Positions 13,413 through 18,062 of a stretch of DNA of 18,062 bases are shown in pieces. Numbering within the stretch: the stretch's first letter is position 1; every line of letters starts with the position of its first letter. Both the position numbers and the translations under genes were made by a program. The notes below the pieces were generated by a model. That model was not told the DNA's origin and ran no database searches. It saw only the letters and a program-made list of their open reading frames with translations. Origin of the DNA: JALZBN01 sp035525375 (GTDB taxonomy: Bacteria > Actinomycetota > Acidimicrobiia > Acidimicrobiales > AC-14); NCBI GenBank assembly GCA_035525375.1, contig DATLEI010000054.1, forward strand, positions 1 through 18,062, read 5' to 3'.

Positions 13413-15136
13413 CGTCGCCGGCGCGGTGTAGCGGCCCGGCGTCTGGCCGCAGTAGCGGTCATCAGCCACCCGGCAAAGACCAGCACCAGTGCCAGGCGCG
13501 CCAGGCTCCCGGTGTCGGTGCCCGTCTTGGCCAAGCTGCCGGCGGCGGCCGACCCCGAGCCCTGGCCACCCGACGTTGCTGTGCCTCCACCACTGGTCCC
13601 ACTGCCCCCAACGTCGGCCACCGGCGTTGGGGTGGCCGCGGGGGTGAGCGCCGCGACCGATGTGCCCGTGGTGGAACAACGAGACTGGCCGAGGATCACG
13701 TCGCCCTTGGCCGTGGGGCCGAGCAGGTACATGTGCAGGGCATTGACGGTGATGGAGCCGGCGGCGCGCTGTTGCTCGTTGAGCACGACCTTGAAGCTGT
13801 CGGTGGTGGTGCCGACGGGCAGGGTGGCGTTGATTGCGGTGTTCGGCGCGGGGTTGGCCGGGAGGTCGACGATCGTGTCATCCGCCTTCGAGTCGGCGTC
13901 GGCTCCGCCCGAGGTCGTGAGCTTGCCGCCGGTGACCGTCGTCGAGGCGTTCTCCGCCGCACCGGTGGCACCGCAGGTGCTGGCCAAGCCTTGGGCGATG
14001 AAGGGCGAGCCTGACGTGGCGTTGAGGTTCTGCAGCGCAGCCGAGCTGGTCACGCCCGCCTCCTGGGTGCCCTGGGTACTGACGTCGATCTTGTCGGAGC
14101 CAAACGGCGACGAGGGACCGAGGATCACGCTCACTGACGGGACGGTGGCGGTCACAGGAGTGGCAGAGCCGCCCGCCGGCAGCTCGACCTTGGGGTCCGG
14201 TCCCCTGCTCTCGGAGGGCTGGTTGAACAGGGCGATGGTGACGAAGTAGCCGTAGGAGCCACCGCTCAACTGGCGCCCGGGGCCCGGGGGCACAGTCGTC
14301 GTGGTTGCCCCAACCGTGGTCGAAGTGGTGCTCGACGTGGTGCTGGACGTGGTGCTCGATGTCGTGCTCGACGTGGTACTGGAGGTGGAGGTTGGCGTCG
14401 TGGAGACGACTCCGCACTCGGCCTTGCCGATGAACAGGTCTCCTACGAGGGGGCCGTCGAGGAAGCGCTCGTGGAGGGCATAGACAGTGAGCGAGCCGTC
14501 GCCGTTAACCACCTGCTCGTTGAACACGTACTCGAAGTTGGCGGTGGTGTTGCCGATGTGGATGTGACCCTGGACCTTCGTGTTGGGAGCAGGGTTGGCC
14601 GCGACCGGCACCGACACTGGCGCGTGGTCGGCGATGGTGTTGGCGGGGTTGTCGTCGCCACTGTCGGTCTGCACCATCCCACCGGTGACGGTTGTCGAAC
14701 CGGTGACGCTGGTCTCGGACGCGCTGCAGGTGCTGGCCATGGCGGTGGCGGTGAACGGCGCGCCGTTCGCCTGGTCGATGTTGGCGATGTTGGTGCTGGC
14801 CGTGGCCGTCCCGCCGGGACCGATGGATCCAGCGGTGCTCACCTGGATCTGTCCCGAAGTGAGCAACGACGCCGGGGGTGCTTCGACGACTGCCGAGGGG
14901 ACGGTGGCGCTCAGCGGGCTGGCCGCGCCGGTGGACGGCAGGGTGACGGTCGGCGCCGGCGCGATGGTCGTGGGCGTGTTGAACAAGCTCACACTGGCCG
15001 AGTAACCGAACGCACTGCCTTTGACCGTCGCTACGTCGGCGCCGGCCGGGGGGACCAGGACGCCGACGCCAGCGACGGAGACTATGAGCGGGAGGGCTGC
15101 GATAAGCCACCCGGCTCTGAGGTATCTAGGCATCAC
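13409..15136 (-). CDS. LAxTG-anchored surface protein with two choice-of-anchor P-like domains
   Basis: 575-residue wall-anchored protein. There is a signal peptide with probable cleavage after Ala33 (PPAGA/DVATV). Domain A spans residues 36-241, an STTS-repeat linker 244-281, and domain B 290-487. A Gly/Ser/Thr-rich stretch follows, then the sorting signal LAKTG (535-539), a TM (about 547-563) and an Arg-rich tail. Both domains share VxLP..G..xP(L/V)xATVPS, STTVTGG, FNEQ or LNEQ followed by GS(I/L)TV.AlH, and two cysteines (Cys137/Cys241 and Cys388/Cys487). The family resembles NCBI 'choice-of-anchor P' proteins; function unknown. GTG 15136 overlaps the upstream stop as GTGA; ATG 15133 is an equally possible start. 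It is coupled at its end to the lipoprotein gene. Confidence 0.87.
   Translation of the reverse strand: MMPRYLRAGWLIAALPLIVSVAGVGVLVPPAGADVATVKGSAFGYSASVSLFNTPTTIAPAPTVTLPSTGAASPLSATVPSAVVEAPPASLLTSGQIQVSTAGSIGPGGTATASTNIANIDQANGAPFTATAMASTCSASETSVTGSTTVTGGMVQTDSGDDNPANTIADHAPVSVPVAANPAPNTKVQGHIHIGNTTANFEYVFNEQVVNGDGSLTVYALHERFLDGPLVGDLFIGKAECGVVSTTPTSTSSTTSSTTSSTTSSTTSSTTSTTVGATTTTVPPGPGRQLSGGSYGYFVTIALFNQPSESRGPDPKVELPAGGSATPVTATVPSVSVILGPSSPFGSDKIDVSTQGTQEAGVTSSAALQNLNATSGSPFIAQGLASTCGATGAAENASTTVTGGKLTTSGGADADSKADDTIVDLPANPAPNTAINATLPVGTTTDSFKVVLNEQQRAAGSITVNALHMYLLGPTAKGDVILGQSRCSTTGTSVAALTPAATPTPVADVGGSGTSGGGTATSGGQGSGSAAAGSLAKTGTDTGSLARLALVLVFAGWLMTATAARRRAATPRRRR
13676..14269 (-). repeat. 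Domain repeat B of the LAKTG surface protein
   Basis: Codes for residues 290-487, the second copy of the ~200-residue two-cysteine domain. It shares the framework SYGYFVTIALFN, VTATVPS, STTVTGG, GSITVNALHMYLLGP and a final Cys after GQSR with domain A and with the paralogues at 15133-17040 and 17289-18062. Confidence 0.75.
14325..14384 (-). repeat. 12-bp tandem repeat, five units, coding Ser/Thr linker
   Basis: Five consecutive 12-bp units (plus strand GTGGTGCTCGAC with few changes) at 14325-14336, 14337-14348, 14349-14360, 14361-14372 and 14373-14384. They code for repeating Ser-Thr-Thr-Ser between domains A and B. The unit length is a multiple of 3, so copy-number change would alter linker length without a frameshift. 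Confidence 0.9.
14414..15031 (-). repeat. Domain repeat A of the LAKTG surface protein
   Basis: Codes for residues 36-241, the first copy of the ~200-residue two-cysteine domain. It has GSAFGYSASVSLF, VTLPSTG, STAGSIGPGG, STCSASETSVTGSTTVTGG, VFNEQ and the final Cys of GKAEC. Confidence 0.75.
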
Positions 15137-17040
15137 GGCTGGGACCGCCGGGCCCTCGCCCTGTTGACGGACCGCTGGCGGGCAGCAAAGGCAAGGCCGA
15201 CTCCGACCAGGAGCAGAAGAAGTGCGGTTCCCACCTGAGACATGATCAAGGCGCCGGTGCGGGCCAGCGGGCTGCGCGTAACGGCTCCTCCAGCAGATGG
15301 CGAGCTAGCGGTGCCTCCGCTCGTGCCACCCGAATCACCGACGGTCGGCGACGCGCCGGCCGGCTGTGGTGCCAGGGGTACGGCGGCGGCGGGACCGGGG
15401 GCAGGCGGCGGAACCACAGGGGGAAGAACCAGTAGCGAAGCAGTGGTGAACGAACAGGCCGTATTCGACTGCGGCCGGGCGCCGGGCTCGAACGTCGTCG
15501 TGTACGTGTAGGTCGTCGCCGGGTCGAGACCGGTGACCGGAGCACTGAAGGGGCCAACCCCCGGAACGGCGATGGGCGAACCCACCGCCGTTCCCTCCCG
15601 AGAAAGGATGAAGCTGGCCCCGGTGACACCGGGGTCGGTCGTGGCCGCGTGAAGGGCAGCCGTGTCAGTGGTGATATCAGTGGGCGCCACGCACTCGTAG
15701 GTGAACGGATCTGCGGGTGACACGCCGGGGACGATTGTCGCCACGGCGCTCACCTGCCCCAGCGACGCGCCAACGGGGTTGCTGAGGGTGAGGGTGAACG
15801 TCTCGTCCGGCTCGACCACGCTGTCGGCGAGGACTTCCACGAGAACCGAGATCGTTGTCTGGCCCGGGTCGAATACCAGCGTTCCTGAGCTTGCGAGGTA
15901 ATCGGCGCCTGCCGCCGCTGTGCCGCCCGTCGTGGCGTAGTTCACGCTGACGGCGGAGGTGGAGGGATCGTCCAACGACACCGTGAAGGTGGCCGGAGTA
16001 CTACCGCCGACCGGCTCGGTCACGGTGACGTCGCCCGTGACCCTGACCACGGGAACGATGGGCTGGACGACGAGCGTGGTTGTCGTAGTCGTGACGGGTG
16101 CGGCGGTCGTGCTCGTCGTCGCCGGCACAGCCGTCGTACTCGTGGTCACCGGCGCGGCGGTCGTGGACGTGGTCACGGGAACCTGCGTGGTGCTCGTGGT
16201 CACAGGCACGGCCGTCGTCGACGTGGTTACCGGCACCTGTGTCGTGGACGTGGTCACCGGCGCGGCCGTCGTGGTCGTGACCGGAGCCTGTGTCGTGGAC
16301 GTCGTAGCGGGAGTCGCAGTGAAGTCGCAGTGCGCCTGGCCGACGATCACCTGGCCGGTGGCGTTGGGGCCGAGCAGGAATATGTGCATGGCGTTGACGG
16401 TGATGGAGCCAGCGGTCACGACCTGTTCGTTGAACACGACCCTGAAAGAGTCCGGCGTGTTCTCCACGGGGCCGGAGAACTCCAAGCCCGCACTCGGCGT
16501 AAGGGGCACGACGACGATATTCTCGCCCGGCTCACCGCTCCTGGTGTCGTCAGGATCGGCGAACACGATGCGTCCGCCGGTCACCGTCGTCGAGCCGGTG
16601 ATCCCGGCTTCGGCGGCGTTGCAGGTGGCGCTGACCGATGTCGCCGTCAATCCGGCGAGCGCCGGGCTGGCCACGCTGGCGGTGCTGGTCGACGAACCTC
16701 CGGGGCCGATGGTGCCCTGCGTGCTGACATTTAGTGCTCCCGACTGGAAGATGATGAAACCGTTCGGCGCTATGAAGGACGAGGGAGCGGTGGCCGTGAC
16801 CGGCAGAGTGGCTCCACTGGCGGGGAGCGTTACCGAGGGGGTGGGGACCAGATCGGCGTGGTTTGGCCCGAAGTCGACGAATCCGCTCGCGCCGTAGGCG
16901 CTGCCGCTCACCGTGGCCACATCGGCCGATGATTGGCCCGCGACGGCGGCGAATGCCCCCAAAGTGAGGGCAACGAGTACGACGATGCGTAACCGGTGGT
17001 GGAGGGCCGGATTCCTGGACGGCTGCTGAGTCTCGAGCAT
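15133..17040 (-). CDS. LAxTG-anchored surface protein: choice-of-anchor P-like, Thr stalk, Calx-beta, Fn3-like
   Basis: 635-residue wall-anchored protein. The signal peptide has RLRIV before its core and probably cleaves after Ala39. A choice-of-anchor P-like domain spans 42-238, with cysteines Cys140 and Cys238. A stalk of PVTTSTTxx repeats covers 244-322. A Calx-beta domain runs over about 335-437 (VTVTEPVGGSTPATFTV, GADYLASSGTLVFDPGQT, DETFTLTLSNP). A beta-sandwich resembling Fn3 lies at about 445-535. A Pro/Gly/Ser-rich stretch follows, then LARTG (592-596), a TM (602-620) and an Arg-rich tail. Calx-beta and Fn3-like modules are common in adhesive surface proteins; adhesion is inference. 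The ATG at 17040 is chosen over TTG 17082 because it gives a normal signal peptide. It is first of the minus-strand surface-protein operon. Confidence 0.88.
   Translation of the reverse strand: MLETQQPSRNPALHHRLRIVVLVALTLGAFAAVAGQSSADVATVSGSAYGASGFVDFGPNHADLVPTPSVTLPASGATLPVTATAPSSFIAPNGFIIFQSGALNVSTQGTIGPGGSSTSTASVASPALAGLTATSVSATCNAAEAGITGSTTVTGGRIVFADPDDTRSGEPGENIVVVPLTPSAGLEFSGPVENTPDSFRVVFNEQVVTAGSITVNAMHIFLLGPNATGQVIVGQAHCDFTATPATTSTTQAPVTTTTAAPVTTSTTQVPVTTSTTAVPVTTSTTQVPVTTSTTAAPVTTSTTAVPATTSTTAAPVTTTTTTLVVQPIVPVVRVTGDVTVTEPVGGSTPATFTVSLDDPSTSAVSVNYATTGGTAAAGADYLASSGTLVFDPGQTTISVLVEVLADSVVEPDETFTLTLSNPVGASLGQVSAVATIVPGVSPADPFTYECVAPTDITTDTAALHAATTDPGVTGASFILSREGTAVGSPIAVPGVGPFSAPVTGLDPATTYTYTTTFEPGARPQSNTACSFTTASLLVLPPVVPPPAPGPAAAVPLAPQPAGASPTVGDSGGTSGGTASSPSAGGAVTRSPLARTGALIMSQVGTALLLLLVGVGLAFAARQRSVNRARARRSQP
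16075..16311 (-). repeat. 27-bp tandem repeat coding a Thr-rich stalk
   Basis: Nine units coding P(V/A)TTSTT plus two variable residues (QV, AV, AA or QA). Seven are full 9-residue units; the second and last have 8 residues. They form an extended, probably O-glycosylatable stalk between the N-terminal domain and the Calx-beta domain. DNA units are diverged mainly at third positions, pointing to an old expansion under selection for the protein pattern. Confidence 0.9.
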
Positions 17041-17063
17041 GTGTCGAGCGTGACAGCCAAGAA

Positions 17064-17140
17064 GGGCGAAACATAGGGCCAAAAGCGCGCGATTAAGCCA
17101 ATTCTTCGCGCGCTTCTAGGTAGGAAAGCCCTATTCGCCC
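17064..17140. promoter_or_regulatory. Nested inverted repeats in the divergent promoter region
   Basis: The inner repeat is AAGCGCGCGA (17083-17092), a 13-base spacer, then TCGCGCGCTT (17106-17115), a perfect 10-bp dyad with arms 23 bp apart centre to centre. An outer repeat flanks it: GGGCGAA (17064-17070) with TTCGCCC (17134-17140), and TAGGGC (17074-17079) with GCCCTA (17128-17133). The inner dyad would cover the -35 area of the minus-strand gene if TATGTT (17075-17070) is its -10. An operator for a dimeric regulator is the first reading; a cruciform or a structured leader is the alternative. Confidence 0.5.
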
Positions 17141-17254
17141 TCGGGAGCGCGAAGGTCCTTCGGTTGGCGCCTTGACGTCCGTCCCTGGGCCCCAAGCTGG
17201 CCGGCGCGTCGGGGACCCAGTGCGAAATCGAGCTCCTGTCATGACGCCACACCC

Positions 17255-17282
17255 TCGACCGACCTCTGCGTGAGGATACGTT
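17255..17282 (+). promoter_or_regulatory. Possible leaderless promoter of the third surface-protein paralogue
   Basis: TCGACC (17255-17260), a 16-bp spacer and TACGTT (17277-17282, fits TAnnnT). Seven bases after the -10 end is exactly the GTG at 17289, so the mRNA could start at the initiation codon. There is no well-placed ribosome binding site, which fits leaderless translation. Confidence 0.35.
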
Positions 17283-17288
17283 GGCTGT

Positions 17289-18062
17289 GTGGCGCGCGGC
17301 CCCCGATCCGTCGCAGGTGCGGCTCCCATCGCGCGCCGGGGCGTGGCGGTGGCAGCCATCGTGTTGGCCACCTTCGTCCCCACCCCGGCGGCGGGAGCCG
17401 ACGTCGTCTTGGTGAACGGCGGCGCGTTCGGCTTCTCCGCCAGTCTCAGCCTCTTCGGCGGGCCTGCCATCCCAAAAGGACCCGCGCCGGTCGTCACGCT
17501 CCCGCCGACCGGAACCGAGCGACCCCTGACGGCTTCGGAGCCATCCGGGCACGCTGTGTTTGGGCCGGTCGACATGGTTGATTCAGGTCCCCTGAAGGTC
17601 TCTACCGCAGGGACCCTCGGACCGGGCGGGAGGGTGACTAGTTCGTCGTCAGTGGACGGCAATTACAAGCCAGACCGGGGCCCTCTCCGGTTCGAGCTGG
17701 CCGAGAGCGCGTGCACCGCCTCCGAGGAGGGCGTGACCGGCGTCACGACCATGACTCGTGCGTTCGTGCAGACGAAGCTTGACCCCAAGACGGAGGCGCC
17801 GCTGGCGACCGTGCCGATCCTGCCGACCCCGGCACCCAACTACACCGTCGAGGGCACACTCGACAACATCGGCGATCGCTTCAAGTTCGTCTTCAACGAG
17901 CAGATCCTCGCTGAGGACGGGTCGATCACGGTGAACGCGATCCATATGTACGCCCTCGGCCCCATTGCCGTCGGTGAACTCGTGCAGGCGCAGTCGCGCT
18001 GCGGTGCGGTCGGCCCCAATGGTCCGAGGACCCCGACGGTGTTGGCCGCTCCCCCGATGCCG
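17289..18062 (+). CDS. Secreted choice-of-anchor P-like protein, 3' end outside window
   Basis: At least 258 residues; the frame is open to the last base and continues beyond the window. A signal peptide (basic start, IARRGVAVAAIVLATFV core) probably cleaves after Ala37 (PAAGA/DVV). The domain that follows parallels the two minus-strand surface proteins: GGAFGFSASLSLFGG, VVTLPPTGTERPLTA, VSTAGTLGPGG, SACTASEEGVTGVTT, FVFNEQ, GSITVNAIHMYALGP, and the final Cys in QSRC. It has both conserved cysteines. Whether it ends in an LAxTG signal cannot be seen. The GTG at 17289 is set by an upstream in-frame TGA at 17271 and by the signal peptide. It is divergent from its paralogues across a 248-bp regulatory region. 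Confidence 0.85.
   Translation, partial: MARGPRSVAGAAPIARRGVAVAAIVLATFVPTPAAGADVVLVNGGAFGFSASLSLFGGPAIPKGPAPVVTLPPTGTERPLTASEPSGHAVFGPVDMVDSGPLKVSTAGTLGPGGRVTSSSSVDGNYKPDRGPLRFELAESACTASEEGVTGVTTMTRAFVQTKLDPKTEAPLATVPILPTPAPNYTVEGTLDNIGDRFKFVFNEQILAEDGSITVNAIHMYALGPIAVGELVQAQSRCGAVGPNGPRTPTVLAAPPMP

Larger units (their letters stand above)
17041..17288. other. Divergent intergenic region between surface-protein genes
   Basis: 248 bp between the minus-strand surface-protein operon and the plus-strand third paralogue. It holds the nested inverted repeats at 17064-17140, a possible minus-strand -10 (TATGTT, 17075-17070), a small palindrome CGAAGG-T-CCTTCG at 17150-17162, and a likely leaderless promoter at 17255-17282 for the plus-strand gene. 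Confidence 0.6.

Noticed and set aside
13413..13679. 89-residue N-terminal extension of the lipoprotein
   Set aside because: It would bury the signal peptide and lipobox inside the protein, and it lies wholly over the end of the LAKTG gene. ATG 13412 with ATGA overlap explains the start better.
12717..14249. 510-codon open frame on the plus strand opposite the lipoprotein and LAKTG genes
   Set aside because: It is antisense to two genes with clear signal peptide, lipobox and sorting signal. Its product is Arg/Gly/Val-rich low complexity without recognisable domains, as expected from GC-rich codon shadows.
16075..16311. CRISPR-like array
   Set aside because: Units are contiguous 27-bp coding repeats without unique spacers, in frame with a surface protein.
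15959..16897. 312-codon plus-strand open frame rich in VVVVTGAAVV
   Set aside because: It is the reverse reading of the Thr-rich stalk and N-terminal domain of the LARTG protein; the repeats explain its composition.
17172..17198. Second plus-strand promoter with TTGACG (17172-17177)
   Set aside because: No acceptable -10 lies 16-18 bp downstream; the nearest match, CAAGCT, is poor and 15 bp away.
1..18062. tRNA, rRNA, insertion sequences, phage or plasmid genes
   Set aside because: I looked for cloverleaf-like segments, transposase-like products and flanking target duplications and saw none. Gene order and composition look chromosomal.

Overview
The window is a gene-dense, high-GC stretch from a bacterium that is most likely a monoderm actinobacterium. 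Three things point there: a class E-type sortase, two surface proteins ending in LAxTG sorting signals, and frequent GTG/TTG starts with 4-base stop/start overlaps. The style of the secreted proteins (choice-of-anchor P-like domains, Thr/Ser/Pro stalks) makes me think of Acidimicrobiia or a relative. That placement is inference; no rRNA or tRNA gene is visible to settle it.

Layout. (1) 1-2831, plus strand: the 3' part of cysS, a structured intergenic region, a small cold-shock protein gene, and a 12-TM drug/sugar-type MFS transporter. (2) 2839-5055, minus strand: sortase, then a GT4-type glycosyltransferase, then a small two-TM protein, transcribed in that order. (3) 5121-11110, plus strand: an eight-gene System I cytochrome c maturation operon (ccmA, B, C, D, E, F, H and a CcmI-like TPR gene). 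Every junction is a 4-base NTGA overlap. ccmD is only 53 codons. No ccmG-type thioredoxin gene is present. (4) 11121-11875, plus strand: a small protein resembling a stand-alone pro-kumamolisin (S53 propeptide) domain and a single-domain response regulator. (5) 11898-17040, minus strand: two sortase-anchored surface proteins, a lipoprotein coupled to them, and a SAM-dependent methyltransferase. (6) 17289-18062, plus strand: a third secreted paralogue of the surface proteins, cut by the window end and divergent from the others.

How they work together. The Ccm genes should form a membrane machine that exports or presents heme (CcmABCD), chaperones it (CcmE) and ligates it to apocytochromes c (CcmF/H/I) outside the membrane. 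The sortase is the natural candidate to anchor the two LAxTG proteins. These display repeated ~200-residue domains, each with two conserved cysteines, on low-complexity stalks. The divergent promoter region between the surface-protein operon and the third paralogue holds a nested inverted repeat that may coordinate their expression.

The least explained content is the surface-protein set (four copies of the same domain in three adjacent genes, plus a coupled lipoprotein) and the orphan propeptide-like gene after the ccm operon.
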